Origin: Loktanella sp. S4079
GTDB taxonomy: Bacteria; Pseudomonadota; Alphaproteobacteria; Rhodobacterales; Rhodobacteraceae
Assembly: GCF_000967725.1 (NCBI RefSeq)
Contig: NZ_JXYE01000002.1
Span: 62,001 to 126,000 of the forward strand
Direction of reading: 5' to 3'
DNA: 64,000 nucleotides
Made by a program: the position numbers and the translations under genes. The notes beneath the pieces were generated by a model. It saw nothing but the letters and a program-made list of their open reading frames with translations, was not told where the DNA came from and did not search any database. Below are positions 1 to 9,003 of this stretch, piece by piece; position 1 is the first letter of the stretch; each line of letters opens with the position of its first letter.

Positions 1-1
1 T

Positions 2-559
2 CGTCCGAAATCCCCAGTAAACCGTCGTGATTATGGCCCCGGCCAGCACGGTCAGCGCCGTAAAGGTAAACTGTCTGACTTTGGTACACAGCTGCGCGCA
101 AAGCAAAAGCTGAAGGGTTACTACGGCGACTTGACCGAGAAACAGTTCCGTCGCATCTACGGCGAAGCCGAGCGTGTAAAAGGCGACACAGGTGAAAACC
201 TGATCGGTCTGCTCGAGCGCCGCTTGGACGCTGTTGTATACCGCGCAAAGTTCGTTCCAACTGTCTTTGCTGCACGTCAGTTCGTGAACCACGGCCACGT
301 CACAGTGAACGGCAAGAAAGTGAACATCCCTTCTTACCGTGTGAAAGAAGGCGACGTGATCGAAGTACGTCAGAAGTCCAAGCAATTGGAGCTGGTTCTG
401 GTTGCTTCTCAACTGCCAGAGCGTGACGTTCCTGACTACATGGAAGTTGATCACTCCAAAATGACTGCGACTTTTGTACGTACACCATCTTTGGGTGACG
501 TGCCTTACCCGGTCACAATGGAACCAAACCTCGTGGTCGAATTCTACGCGAAGAACTAA
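2..559 (+). CDS. rpsD: 30S ribosomal protein S4, 5' end outside window
   Basis: S4 binds 16S rRNA early in small-subunit assembly and helps control decoding accuracy. The reading frame is open from base 2, so the visible part is about 185 of the usual roughly 206 residues; the true start lies upstream of the window. Visible family marks are the [11 protein letters not shown] segment near the N-terminus, [19 protein letters not shown], and the S4 RNA-binding domain with [20 protein letters not shown]. The C-terminus [11 protein letters not shown] is typical and complete. A strong terminator follows within 25 bp, so it ends its transcript. Identification is secure; only the start is missing. 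Confidence 0.97.
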   Translation, partial: RPKSPVNRRDYGPGQHGQRRKGKLSDFGTQLRAKQKLKGYYGDLTEKQFRRIYGEAERVKGDTGENLIGLLERRLDAVVYRAKFVPTVFAARQFVNHGHVTVNGKKVNIPSYRVKEGDVIEVRQKSKQLELVLVASQLPERDVPDYMEVDHSKMTATFVRTPSLGDVPYPVTMEPNLVVEFYAKN

Positions 560-579
560 TCAGTTCTTCACAGAGTTTC

Positions 580-611
580 GAAAGGCCGTACCGCAGGGTG
601 CGGCCTTTTTT
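580..611 (+). terminator. Rho-independent terminator of rpsD
   Basis: A GC-rich inverted repeat (AAAGGCCG ... CGGCCTTT, with a short loop containing CCGCAGGG) is followed by a T tract. It sits 20 bp after the rpsD stop. The A-rich 5' flank could also serve the convergent HDAC-like gene that ends at 632. Confidence 0.85.
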
Positions 612-631
612 GTTGCCACAGCGGCTTGTGC

Positions 632-1741
632 TCAGCCTACGAAACCCAGCGCGTTTTCCATTTCTGCAATGACGCCGTCTAGATATTTGTTAAAACCTGC
701 ATCAGGCTGTCGTAGTGGAAAGACCTCTGCGAATGGATCGGGGGCTTCGGTCGCGCTTTGGACAAGGGTTTGGAGCACCGCGTGGCCACAGAATGGAACG
801 TAAGTTTCCGAGTAGCCACCTTCGTGAACCAATAGCAATTTTCCACCGCACAGATCCTGCGCTGCTGCCATCACTTGGCCGGTCATTTGTCGAAAGGTGT
901 CTGCTGTGGCTAACATCCGGCCGAGTGGATCGTTGGCCGCGGCGTCAAATCCGCAGGCAACGATGATGATATCTGGTTGAAATGCGTGGATTGCTGGCAG
1001 GGCGAGCCGCTCCATCGCCGAGAGATAGCCATTGTGCCCCGTTCCTGGTGGGAGTGGAATGTTCAAATTAAAGCCGTGACCTGGACCTGTGCCGCGATCG
1101 GCAAATGCCCCTGTATCCATCGGATAATTCCGGTCCTGATGAATTGAAATTGTCAGGACATCATCACGATCATAAAACACGGCTTCGGTGCCATTGCCGT
1201 GGTGAACATCCCAATCAAGCACGACAAATCTCTGGGCCAGATCAGCATCGCGGGCTGCCTCAATCGCAATCGCGATGTTATTCAAGAGGCAGAAACCATT
1301 GGGGAAATCTGGCAGGCAGTGATGCCCCGGCGGACGCGATAATGCGTAGGCGTTATCGACGTGACCCTTCAACACTGCGGCCAATGCGGCTTTTGCCAGC
1401 CCAGCCGAAAGCGCTGCAATCTCGTAACCGCCGGGGCCAAATGGGGTGCGGCGACCCAGCTCACCACCGCCCGCATCTGACATGGCCTTGAACCGATCTA
1501 GGTAGTGGGCTGGATGGACACGCAGCAAATCTGTGGTCGTTGCAGGTTCAGCACCGCGCATGTCCAACTCTTTTGCAAGGCCCGTGACCTCGATCAGGTT
1601 TTTCAACCGACGCTTTGTTTCGGGGTTTTCGGGCAGACCTCCGTCGAGCGGCTGAACCAGCCCACCAACAGGCAGCATGCCTGCATAATTGCCGCCACTA
1701 TGCCAAAAACAGCGTTCGTCCCAAAAGAAACCAGTGGTCAT
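632..1741 (-). CDS. Histone deacetylase-family (class II) metal hydrolase
   Basis: 369 residues of the arginase/deacetylase fold, which removes acyl groups from lysine or polyamine-type amides using a divalent metal. The sequence shows RPPGHH (about 136-141), the metal-ligand motif DWDVHHGNGT (Asp178, His180), the third ligand Asp in CGFDAAANDPLG (about 266), and the GGY near 315 that supplies the catalytic Tyr. All catalytic residues are therefore present. The physiological substrate (acetylpolyamine, acetyl-lysine or another amide) cannot be told from sequence. It is convergent with rpsD, and a 78-residue hypothetical gene lies just upstream on the same strand 41 bp away, so the two may be cotranscribed. 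Confidence 0.93.
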   Translation of the reverse strand: MTTGFFWDERCFWHSGGNYAGMLPVGGLVQPLDGGLPENPETKRRLKNLIEVTGLAKELDMRGAEPATTTDLLRVHPAHYLDRFKAMSDAGGGELGRRTPFGPGGYEIAALSAGLAKAALAAVLKGHVDNAYALSRPPGHHCLPDFPNGFCLLNNIAIAIEAARDADLAQRFVVLDWDVHHGNGTEAVFYDRDDVLTISIHQDRNYPMDTGAFADRGTGPGHGFNLNIPLPPGTGHNGYLSAMERLALPAIHAFQPDIIIVACGFDAAANDPLGRMLATADTFRQMTGQVMAAAQDLCGGKLLLVHEGGYSETYVPFCGHAVLQTLVQSATEAPDPFAEVFPLRQPDAGFNKYLDGVIAEMENALGFVG

Positions 1742-1782
1742 CTGCGCGCATCCATTTTGCTAATTGGTGGTGAAAGGCCCTG

Positions 1783-2019
1783 TTATTCAGGGCGTCGTAG
1801 CCGATAGACACCTTCCGGTAGGTCAAGCGCGGCCTGAAGATCCCGTAACTGGCTGAGTGAAATGGTGATTTGCATCATCTCATCGGTCCGTGGATCAAGC
1901 TGCGACACCGTAATGCAGTCGTCAAACGCGTTGACGGTGACGTCTTCTTGCAATGGGGCTTTGCCCTCATCGACAAGGGTAACAACTGTCGCGTCGTATT
2001 CGTGTTCAATGGTAAACAT
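1783..2019 (-). CDS. Small acidic conserved hypothetical protein
   Basis: 78 residues with no signal peptide or membrane segment, rich in Asp and Glu and predicted to be mostly beta strand with one helix (SLSQLRDLQAALDL). I do not recognise a named family. It lies upstream of the HDAC-like gene on the same strand and is divergent from the M48 lipoprotein gene. The codon pattern and conserved-looking C-terminus (LPEGVYRLRRP) suggest a real gene. Function unknown. Confidence 0.6.
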   Translation of the reverse strand: MFTIEHEYDATVVTLVDEGKAPLQEDVTVNAFDDCITVSQLDPRTDEMMQITISLSQLRDLQAALDLPEGVYRLRRPE

Positions 2020-2115
2020 ACCAAGAGCCTAGCCCGCCGATTTGCCATGTGCAATCGGCACTAGCGATAGGGAGGGTTCGTGCTATGGTCCGGGCAATAA
2101 CAAAAGGGAAGTTTA

Positions 2116-2826
2116 ATGCGTTTCGTACCGATTGTATTTGCTCTGGTGATGGCCGCCTGTACGCCTGTTGTGCAGGATCAATCGCCCGCTATCGCGCCAA
2201 TCCAACAGACCCCAACAACTGCCAAAGTGTCACGTGCAAGGGCTATGTCGAATTATCAGCGCGCGGTCGCACGTATCGAACCTGTCGCGGAAAACCTGTG
2301 TAGACAACGTGCACCGTCTTTGAACTGCAATTTTCGGATCATTGTTGATGATCGGCAGCCCGGTGTTGTGAACGCCTATCAGACGTTGGATAACACAGGC
2401 CGCCCAATTTTGGGATTTACCGTTGGCCTGATCGCTGAGGCGCGTAACGAAGACGAAATCGCCTTTGTTATGGCCCACGAGACCGCGCATCACATTGCGG
2501 GGCATATTGAACGCCAGAGGCAAAATGCCATGGTGGGTGCGGTCTTGCTGGGTGGGCTGGCTGGGGCGCTGGGGTCAACTAGCCCTGATGCCATCAACAA
2601 TGCACAGCGGATCGGTGCAACGGTTGGCGCTCGCTCTTACTCTAAGAACTTTGAACTCGAAGCGGATGCCTTGGGGACACGCATTGCTCATGCTGCGGGA
2701 TATGATCCGCTCAAGGGGGCGCAGTTCTTTTTCCGCATTCCTGATCCGGGTGATCGCTTTTTGGGGACGCACCCCGCGAACGGCGACCGTTTGCGCACTG
2801 TGCAACGTGTAGCGGCAAGCCTTTAG
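2116..2826 (+). CDS. M48-family metalloprotease lipoprotein
   Basis: 236 residues. The N-terminus is a lipoprotein signal ending in VMAAC (Cys15), so the mature protein should be anchored to a membrane facing the periplasm. The zinc-protease motif HETAHH (HExxH, His121-His125) is present, with the third-ligand region ELEADALGTR at about 180-190. This matches single-domain M48/BepA-LoiP-like peptidases that degrade misfolded envelope proteins. The start at ATG 2116 is preceded by a purine-rich AAGGGAAG at suitable distance. It ends in a conserved HPANGDRLRTV motif, and a terminator hairpin follows closely. The specific substrate is unknown. Confidence 0.92.
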   Translation: MRFVPIVFALVMAACTPVVQDQSPAIAPIQQTPTTAKVSRARAMSNYQRAVARIEPVAENLCRQRAPSLNCNFRIIVDDRQPGVVNAYQTLDNTGRPILGFTVGLIAEARNEDEIAFVMAHETAHHIAGHIERQRQNAMVGAVLLGGLAGALGSTSPDAINNAQRIGATVGARSYSKNFELEADALGTRIAHAAGYDPLKGAQFFFRIPDPGDRFLGTHPANGDRLRTVQRVAASL

Positions 2827-2832
2827 CCAATG

Positions 2833-2868
2833 AAAAAGGGTGCCGCCAAAAATTTGCGACACCCTTTA
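2833..2868 (+). terminator. Terminator hairpin after M48 gene
   Basis: The arms AAAGGGTG and CACCCTTT flank an A/T-rich loop a few bases after the stop at 2826. The following T tract is short, so termination may be imperfect. Confidence 0.6.
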
Positions 2869-2962
2869 AATACAAAACTCAAGATCACCTCAGGACACGC
2901 GTCTTAAGCTGGAAACATTGCACTTGTAACATGTACTGAGATAGCCGGAGCCTGCCCTTCCG

Positions 2963-3640
2963 TCAGGTCATGAATTCCATACTTTTGGAAATATGTGCCA
3001 AACCTATTGCGATTGCTGCGAAAAAACAGGCCGATGCGACGACAACGAATCCGTGCCAGATGGCATTCGCAAAGCGTAAACTCTCGGCGGCGTAAAAGAT
3101 CACACCGACCGTATAGAGCAATCCACCGCCCGCAATCAGAGCCATTGTTGAAACAGGCACAACGGGCCAGAGTGACCAGATCAAAAATACGCTGAGCCAT
3201 CCCATAATCAGATAGAGCGCAGGGCCAAACCGCCCCGGCGTCTGCCAAAAGAATAATTTGAGCGCCATACCAATCAGCGCAAGCACCCACACCAGTACAA
3301 GAACCGCATAGGAAAACCCGGTTCCGATCATCACAACAAGCGGCGTGTAGGTGCCAGCAATCTTGAGATAGATCGCCGCGTGATCAAATCGGCGCAAAAC
3401 CGGGCGGATGCTTTCCCACGGTGTCATGTGATACATGGCAGAGGCCACGAACGTCGCGATCAAAGCGCTGCCATAGACACTGACGGCGGCGATTTGCGCG
3501 GGGCTGCTCATGCCTGCGGTCCACATAATCAGGATGATCGCGCCCGTAACTGCGCCAATGACACCAATGGCATGCATGGTGCCGTCGGCAATTCGTTCGG
3601 GCAGAGAATAGGTCGGGTAGGTATCTTTATTTCGCATCAT
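2963..3640 (-). CDS. Hemolysin III / PAQR-family membrane protein
   Basis: 225 residues with about seven hydrophobic segments. It carries family marks of the hemolysin III (YqfA/TrhA, PAQR-related) group: AMYHMTPW (His71), RRFDHAAIYLKIAGTYTP (Asp86/His87), and a late IWHGFVVVAS histidine motif. These conserved His/Asp residues are thought to bind metal in PAQR proteins. Despite the family name, haemolysis is not implied; bacterial members affect membrane homeostasis. The start could be either of two adjacent Met codons (3640 or 3637). It is divergent from the diacylglycerol kinase gene, about 100 bp away. Confidence 0.9.
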   Translation of the reverse strand: MMRNKDTYPTYSLPERIADGTMHAIGVIGAVTGAIILIMWTAGMSSPAQIAAVSVYGSALIATFVASAMYHMTPWESIRPVLRRFDHAAIYLKIAGTYTPLVVMIGTGFSYAVLVLVWVLALIGMALKLFFWQTPGRFGPALYLIMGWLSVFLIWSLWPVVPVSTMALIAGGGLLYTVGVIFYAAESLRFANAIWHGFVVVASACFFAAIAIGLAHISKSMEFMT

Positions 3641-3738
3641 TCCTTTAGATTATGGCGCGCCGACCTTGCGTCAATCGTTTCGTGGGGTCACACAGTTGCT
3701 CCAATGGTTCAATTTGTCATGAAGTGAGGAGAGCAGGG

Positions 3739-4095
3739 ATGTGGCAGCAGTTAGCGCGGATCAAGCAGCGTGCAATTTGGTCGTGGGATGGATTTGCCCA
3801 CGTTTACAAGACCGAACATTCGCTGATGCAATGGATTGTTGCGAATATCGCCTCTGCCATTTTGGCCTTTGTACTGCCGCTGAGTGCTTCTGAACGGGGG
3901 ATAATCTTGATGGGTGGGATCATCGTACTGGCGGCGGAATGCATGAACACCGCGATTGAGCGAGTCGTGGATGACATTGGTACCGACAAGCGCGATGCCG
4001 CCAAACATGCTAAGGATTGCGGATCAGCGGCGGTGGCCGTGACAGCCATCGGTGTTGGCGTGGCTTGGGTCTGTATCATTGTTGGGTTGCTGTGA
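3739..4095 (+). CDS. dgkA: Diacylglycerol kinase (DagK)
   Basis: 118 residues, the usual length for the small trimeric inner-membrane DagK, which phosphorylates diacylglycerol to phosphatidate with ATP and so recycles lipid from glycan/glycerol-phosphate transfer. The active-site helix AECMNTAIERVVDD (about 66-79, with Glu67, Asn70 and Glu74) is intact, followed by KRDAAKHAKDCGSAAV. The three membrane helices are evident. I chose the ATG at 3739 because a GAGGAGAG ribosome site lies just upstream; the frame is open further upstream but that part is not family-like. The stop overlaps the next gene. An OpgB-like glycerophosphate transferase at 51 kb could be one source of its substrate (inference). 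Confidence 0.95.
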   Translation: MWQQLARIKQRAIWSWDGFAHVYKTEHSLMQWIVANIASAILAFVLPLSASERGIILMGGIIVLAAECMNTAIERVVDDIGTDKRDAAKHAKDCGSAAVAVTAIGVGVAWVCIIVGLL

Positions 4096-4442
4096 AGATT
4101 ATCGAAAATGTCATCAGTGATCGCGGGTCGAAATACGCGGTGTCGGGCGGGCCTGTTGGATCCGCTGATGAGGCGCGGGCGTTTATTAAGTCACTGTGCA
4201 AGAATAAGAAATTCGCAAAGGCTACACATAATACTTGGGGGCTTTTGCTAGATGACGGGCCGATCAAGAGTGACGACGGAGAGAGCGGCGCAGGCATGGT
4301 GATCTTGCGGATGCTCGAGCGCGAAGAACTGCACGGTCACATCATCGTGGTGACGCGCTGGTATGGCGGCAAGCACCTTGGCGGAGATCGGTTCCGGCAT
4401 GTGCAGGATTGCGTGCGGATTTATATTGAGGCGATGGATTAG
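4092..4442 (+). CDS. YigZ/IMPACT-type (UPF0029) protein
   Basis: 116 residues starting at GTG 4092, which overlaps the dagK TGA as GTGA, typical of translational coupling. It contains the UPF0029 signature regions FAKATHNTWGLLL, SDDGESGAGMVILRMLE and IIVVTRWYGGKHLGGDRF. It is shorter than E. coli YigZ because only the N-terminal IMPACT-like domain is present. Function is uncertain; eukaryotic IMPACT regulates Gcn2, but bacterial roles are not established. An in-frame upstream reading is open but lies entirely within dagK, so the GTG is the sensible start. Confidence 0.88.
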   Translation: MKIIENVISDRGSKYAVSGGPVGSADEARAFIKSLCKNKKFAKATHNTWGLLLDDGPIKSDDGESGAGMVILRMLEREELHGHIIVVTRWYGGKHLGGDRFRHVQDCVRIYIEAMD

Positions 4443-4494
4443 CTGCGCGAACGAAACTTTGCGTTTGTCAGGTGCCCAACGTTAGGGCAGCGCT

Positions 4495-4550
4495 TGGACC
4501 TCGGGGTGGGTGCGAAGCGCCCTCCCCATGGGGGAGGTCCGGGCGCTGCC
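4495..4550 (+). repeat. 56-bp repeat, copy 1 (perfect inverted partner at 28323-28378)
   Basis: The segment starts TGGACCTCGGGGTGGGTGCG and ends GTCCGGGCGCTGCC. It contains an internal palindrome, CCTCCCCATGGGGGAGG. The reverse complement of all 56 bases recurs at 28323-28378 without mismatch. This copy lies 18 bp beyond the stop of the accessory DUF3800 gene. Confidence 0.92.
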
Positions 4551-4568
4551 CGGCTTTGCCGGGATGGT

Positions 4569-5432
4569 CTATTGGAAACGACATCCGTAAAATTTAAGAA
4601 TTTCTTTTTGACAGTCTGTTAGCTGAGCTTTCTCTGGCGGCGTGGGTTGCAGAACAATACCGTAATCAAAGATTCGCTTGCCTTCTCTAGCCATAATAGG
4701 CGCTAGTCGTTGAGCAGGAACTGGGTCGTGTCTTGTGTCAAGAGTATCTACCGCTTGATAGAAAGCACTAGCAACAATGTCTGCAAACTGTAGCCCTGCA
4801 TGCATATAATGTGGGAGGTAATCTACCTGATCAAATCTAAGGACTTCTGGGCGAATCTCTCTCTTTTTTAGAAATGTCGTTTTCGCATTCGCTTGTAGCT
4901 TTAGTAGTTCCCAATAGGCTTTTGTTTGACCGTATCTATGCCCGCCCCTTTGGCTGAATACCACTTTCATGATTCTCGGCGTGCCAAACTCTTTGACGCT
5001 AGTTTCTAGGCAATAATCTGTTGCGCGTTCAAGTAGAAGGCGAACGCAAAAATTGTAAAACCAATGGACTGAGTTTTCACCATGTCTCTCGGCTGCTTTA
5101 ATATTTGAGTATCCGCGCATATTTTTCTTGTTAGATAGTACAACAAATGCACGGCTCGGGATTTCTGCGACAAGTTCAGCAGCCCTTGCTTTTTTTGTCG
5201 GGCTCAGCTTTCGAAAATGCAAATTGTCACTTTGGGTGGCGTTTATGTCAGTTCGGATTGCTTGTAGCTGAGAGGCGAGTTTTTCTTCGTTTGCATTTCT
5301 AATTAAGAAACCTGATATACACAGCCATTCCGTTCCCCCCTTTTTATCAATTGGACGAACTCTTTTTAGGCCATCATCACCTGCCTCATCTATGAAAAGA
5401 ATATACTCGGGGTCAGAATTTTGCGTCGCCAT
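4569..5432 (-). CDS. DUF3800 domain protein (accessory)
   Basis: 287 residues. DUF3800 members carry an RNase H-like acidic core. Here the marks are [12 protein letters not shown] (Asp15, Glu16) near the N-terminus and [14 protein letters not shown] (Asp218) near the C-terminus. Members are often found in mobile or defence-associated regions, but no specific biochemical function is established. Codon use is visibly A/T-richer than rimO next door. Its start region overlaps the last 20 bp of rimO on the same strand, and a 56-bp repeat shared with another accessory locus lies just past its stop. This looks like a horizontally acquired cargo gene. The family call is solid; the role is unknown. 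Confidence 0.85.
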   Translation of the reverse strand: MATQNSDPEYILFIDEAGDDGLKRVRPIDKKGGTEWLCISGFLIRNANEEKLASQLQAIRTDINATQSDNLHFRKLSPTKKARAAELVAEIPSRAFVVLSNKKNMRGYSNIKAAERHGENSVHWFYNFCVRLLLERATDYCLETSVKEFGTPRIMKVVFSQRGGHRYGQTKAYWELLKLQANAKTTFLKKREIRPEVLRFDQVDYLPHYMHAGLQFADIVASAFYQAVDTLDTRHDPVPAQRLAPIMAREGKRIFDYGIVLQPTPPEKAQLTDCQKEILKFYGCRFQ

Positions 5433-6843
5433 GAATCAATCGGGAATTAATACTACCCCACAAATCGTACTCCCCGGCTTCTTCAACTTCAACTTGTAAA
5501 ACATCTCCCACGGCTAACCCATCCGTGCCCTCATCAATAAACAGGTTCCCGTCGATCTCGGGGGCGTCGGCCCATGTTCGGCAGGTGGCTATGCGGTCTT
5601 CGTCGATGTCGTCTACGATGACCTCGAGAGTCTTGCCGACCTTGGCCTCTAGTTTGGCTTCGGAGATCGCTTGGGCTTTGGCCATGAAGCGGTCCCAGCG
5701 GTCTTGTTTGACCTCTGGCGCGACGTGGTCGGGTAGGGCATTGGAGCGCGCCCCTTCGACGTTTTCGTATTGAAAGCAGCCAACGCGGTCGAGTTGGGCT
5801 TCGTCCAGCCAATCAAGCATGTGCTGGAACTCTGCTTCGGTCTCGCCGGGGTAGCCGACGATGAATGTGGAACGCAGCGTGATGTCGGGGCAGATGTCGC
5901 GCCATGCCCGGATTTCTTCGAGCGTCTTTGCACCCGCCGCAGGCCGCGCCATCCGCCGCAGCACATCGGGGTGCGCATGTTGGAACGGGATATCCAGATA
6001 GGGTAGGATACCGTTGCTTGGGTCTGCCATCAGCGGGATCAGGTCGCGCACATGCGGGTAGGGGTAGACATAGTGCAGCCGCACCCACGCCCCCAGTTGC
6101 CCCAATTCGCGCGTCAGATCGAGGATATGGCTACGGACTTCGCCGTCTTTCCACGGATTAACGTCATATTTACGGTCCAGCCCATAGGCTGAGGTATCTT
6201 GAGAAATCACGAGGAGTTCTTTGACACCCGCATCAACCAGCTTTTCCGCCTCGCGTAGGACGGCGTGCGCAGGCCGTGACGCCAGTTTGCCACGCATATC
6301 GGGGATGATGCAGAATTTGCACTTGTGGTTACAGCCTTCGGAGATCTTCAAGTAGCTGTAGTGGCGCGGTGTCAGGGATACTCCTGTCGCGGGCAGCAGG
6401 TCGATGAACGGATCGGGCGCAGGGGGTACGGCGCCATGCACGGCGTCAAGCACCTGCTCATACTGGTGCGGCCCTGTGACGGCCAGAATATTGGGGTGGT
6501 GTTCGCGGATGTAGTCGGGCTCTGCCCCGAGGCAGCCGGTCACGATGACCTTGCCGTTTTCGACCAGCGCCTCGCCAATGGCGTCAAGGGATTCTGCCTT
6601 GGCGGAATCAAGAAACCCGCAGGTGTTCACAATGACCGCTTCTGCCCCGCTGTAATCGGGTGAGATCGCATATCCTTCGGCGCGTAGCCGGGTGAGGATG
6701 CGTTCTGAATCCACCAGCGCCTTGGGGCAGCCAAGGCTAACCATGCCGATTGTTGGCTGGCCGGGGCGGCTGGGATCGGTGAATTGCGCTTTGGGCGCGA
6801 GGTCCGGGCGGAGGCTGGGCGGGTTTTGTGTCATAGCGGCCAT
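5413..6843 (-). CDS. rimO: Ribosomal protein S12 methylthiotransferase RimO
   Basis: 476 residues. RimO is a radical-SAM enzyme that adds a methylthio group to an Asp of ribosomal protein S12. The N-terminal UPF0004 domain carries Cys39, Cys75 and Cys104 for one Fe-S cluster. The radical-SAM motif CNHKCKFC (Cys171, Cys175, Cys178) binds the second, and a C-terminal TRAM domain ends in EYDLWGSI. The last residues after that ([11 protein letters not shown]) run into the DUF3800 start and look non-native, as if the original 3' end was replaced. An alternative start is Met4. Identification is secure. Confidence 0.96.
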   Translation of the reverse strand: MAAMTQNPPSLRPDLAPKAQFTDPSRPGQPTIGMVSLGCPKALVDSERILTRLRAEGYAISPDYSGAEAVIVNTCGFLDSAKAESLDAIGEALVENGKVIVTGCLGAEPDYIREHHPNILAVTGPHQYEQVLDAVHGAVPPAPDPFIDLLPATGVSLTPRHYSYLKISEGCNHKCKFCIIPDMRGKLASRPAHAVLREAEKLVDAGVKELLVISQDTSAYGLDRKYDVNPWKDGEVRSHILDLTRELGQLGAWVRLHYVYPYPHVRDLIPLMADPSNGILPYLDIPFQHAHPDVLRRMARPAAGAKTLEEIRAWRDICPDITLRSTFIVGYPGETEAEFQHMLDWLDEAQLDRVGCFQYENVEGARSNALPDHVAPEVKQDRWDRFMAKAQAISEAKLEAKVGKTLEVIVDDIDEDRIATCRTWADAPEIDGNLFIDEGTDGLAVGDVLQVEVEEAGEYDLWGSINSRLIHGDAKF

Positions 6844-6873
6844 ATAGCGAAGGCTGGTTGCATTGGGAATGGG

Positions 6874-7269
6874 TCAGTTTCGTGGGCCGTTTGGCCGCGA
6901 CAGCACATAGGTCGCGGCACCTATCATGCAAAGCGCTTGGATCGCGATCAGCTGTGGGCGCAACCCGGCGATGATACTGCCGCTCAGGGCGGCGGTCATC
7001 ATGATGACGGCGATGGCCTTGTACCGGGGCGCAATGGCCCCGTGCATCCGCCAATCTGCGATCATCGGGCCAAAGGTCCGGTGGTTTTCCAGATAGCTGT
7101 GCATGCGTGGCGAACCTTTGCTAAACCCAAAGGCCGCGAGAATGACAAAGGGTGTGGTTGGTAGCACAGGCAGCACCACTCCAATCGCCCCAAGCGCCAG
7201 CGCACACCACCCTAGCAGCAGCCAAAAGCCACGGAGCATTGTTCTTCGGGATGAGGGCGTGAATGGCAC
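6874..7269 (-). CDS. DUF454 (YbaN-family) inner-membrane protein
   Basis: 131 residues with the YbaN pattern: LGWCALALGAIGVVLPVLPTTPF near the N-terminus, then FGFSKGSPRMHSYLENHRTFGPMIADWR, then two C-terminal hydrophobic helices. These are small inner-membrane proteins of unknown function. The Met at codon 11 (start 7239) gives a length closer to the family and removes a polar tail, so the true start may be there. It lies 30 bp upstream of rimO on the same strand. Confidence 0.85.
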   Translation of the reverse strand: MPFTPSSRRTMLRGFWLLLGWCALALGAIGVVLPVLPTTPFVILAAFGFSKGSPRMHSYLENHRTFGPMIADWRMHGAIAPRYKAIAVIMMTAALSGSIIAGLRPQLIAIQALCMIGAATYVLSRPNGPRN

Positions 7270-7415
7270 CTGGCGTCCTGATCTGGGTTGCTGACCTCAA
7301 GATAAGCCAAAGCTTGCCCGATGGAAGGGGATGGTGGAAGGTAAAGCGATATTTTGATCAGGTGATTTGATGGTAGCGATGAAAAAACCCCAACGAAAAC
7401 CCGTGGTACATCCTG

Positions 7416-8918
7416 ATGACCCTGCACGGCGAGCAGGAAGGGGATGAGATTGACTGGGAGCTGCATGAGAAGAATCGCAAGGCGTGGCATCGGTGGGCCG
7501 CAGGAGCGGTAAGCGATGAGCAGCGTAGCGAATTTGCAGGTCTTGCAGATATTACACGATTGGAGCTGTCTTCTATTCCTAGTCGGGCAGACGAAACTCA
7601 TGAACGATATACTCAAGAAATGAAGCGGCGAAATGCCGACACCTTTCAAGTGCCCCGCATGCCGCGTCCAACTGCTTCAATCGAAATGCAGAACGTAAAT
7701 TTCGATAGGCTTCTATGCTTGTCAAACTTTGTGATTCCAAAAGAGATGATCCTGTCCGGATCGAAGTTTCGCGAACAGCTGCACGTTGGTGGGGCGGTGT
7801 TTGTAGGGGCTTTCTTTGCTGAGAATGTAGCGTTCGAGAAGGGGAGCATCTTTTTTCAGTCCCGTTTTTTGCGGGATGCCTGGTGGGCCAAAAGTAGTTT
7901 TATTGGCGCAGCAAGGTTTATCAGTATTGGTTTTCAGGGTGCAGCGCGATTTGACAATACGCGATTTTGGCGGGCGAATGGTTCCTTACATGATGTGGCG
8001 AATTTTTCTAAAACTAGTTTCGAGAAAATCGCATCGTTTCGTGGGACGTATTTCGAAAGTGCAACGATGTTTGAAGACTGTAACTTTCTCGGGAGCGCAA
8101 ACTTTAACGGTAGGGCCACGCGGCTTAATGGGGCGGATGAGCCTGCGGCATTTGCAGGCAAAACAAGTTTCAAAGGTGCACATTTTCACACGCGTTCAGA
8201 TTTTGCGCGACGCCGGTTTGGTGTTCAGGACGGCGAGGCTGAAACGATCACCTTTGCAGATGTAATATTTGAAGGTCCCGTGTCATTCGAGGACGCAAAG
8301 TTCGCGCATGTTTTTCCGGGCCTTGATAACACAACATTTCCACATTCAACAAAGGTCACCGCCAAGCTAAGCCATTGGCCAAAACTTCGGCCCTCGCTAC
8401 TAAGCCGCATTCGGAACCTGTACACCCGAAAGAGCAAGACCACCTCGGAACAAAAGCCGACGGAAATTCGCGAGGCTGCTTCACGCTTGCGACATGTGAT
8501 GGCGCGGCAAATGATGCCCGAGGAAGAACATTTCTTTTTTCGATATGAGATGGGGGCCGCCGCCCGCGAAGGGGGATTTTGCGAACGGATTTTAAACCTT
8601 CCGACTTATATTTACGGAGCAATCTCTGAGTATGGCCATTCCATCGCGCGACCTGCAATCTTGCTTGTGGTAATGTGGGGATTTTGGGCGTGGGTCTACG
8701 TCACGTGTGCTAAGTTCACCGTAACCACCGCAATGGCGTTTTCCTTCGCGACAATTTTCCGCTTTCTCGGGTTTCAGCGCACCTATCTCGATGAAGAAAC
8801 AAAGCGATTGGAAGACATCCCATGGATGGAACTTATTGCCGCTAGCCAAACCGTTGTCGGTTTTGTTCTATTATTCTTTCTTGGCCTCGGGCTGCGGACG
8901 CGGTTTCGGTTGCGGTAG
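7416..8918 (+). CDS. Pentapeptide-repeat-like protein with C-terminal channel-like membrane pair
   Basis: 500 residues. The middle (about 90-300) has recurring A/F-rich five-residue units (SKFREQ, AVFVGAFF, SSFIGAARF, TSFEKIASF, ANFNGRA, TSFKGAHF, VSFEDAKF), the hallmark of a pentapeptide beta-helix. The C-terminus has a hydrophobic helix (about 408-430), a pore-like loop TAMAFSFATIFRFLGF, and a final helix (about 470-493), resembling a two-helix ion-channel module. Function unknown. The start is doubtful: no ribosome site precedes 7416, and a plausible N-terminus in another frame starts at 7379 (see findings). The stop codon TAG lies inside a dispersed palindromic repeat. Confidence 0.7.
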   Translation: MTLHGEQEGDEIDWELHEKNRKAWHRWAAGAVSDEQRSEFAGLADITRLELSSIPSRADETHERYTQEMKRRNADTFQVPRMPRPTASIEMQNVNFDRLLCLSNFVIPKEMILSGSKFREQLHVGGAVFVGAFFAENVAFEKGSIFFQSRFLRDAWWAKSSFIGAARFISIGFQGAARFDNTRFWRANGSLHDVANFSKTSFEKIASFRGTYFESATMFEDCNFLGSANFNGRATRLNGADEPAAFAGKTSFKGAHFHTRSDFARRRFGVQDGEAETITFADVIFEGPVSFEDAKFAHVFPGLDNTTFPHSTKVTAKLSHWPKLRPSLLSRIRNLYTRKSKTTSEQKPTEIREAASRLRHVMARQMMPEEEHFFFRYEMGAAAREGGFCERILNLPTYIYGAISEYGHSIARPAILLVVMWGFWAWVYVTCAKFTVTTAMAFSFATIFRFLGFQRTYLDEETKRLEDIPWMELIAASQTVVGFVLLFFLGLGLRTRFRLR

Positions 8919-8936
8919 GGTGGATCTTGATCCACC
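8915..8936. repeat. Palindromic repeat GTAGGGTGGAT-type, copy 1
   Basis: GTAGGGTGGATCTTGATCCACC. It supplies the TAG stop (8916-8918) of the upstream gene. Related copies lie at 10224, 15657, 20204 and 20249. Confidence 0.85.
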
Positions 8937-9003
8937 GCTACTTGTGGTTGTTTGCGCTAACAAGCTGCGCTAGGGTGATCTGGTTTGTGTTGGGGGAGAG
9001 CGC

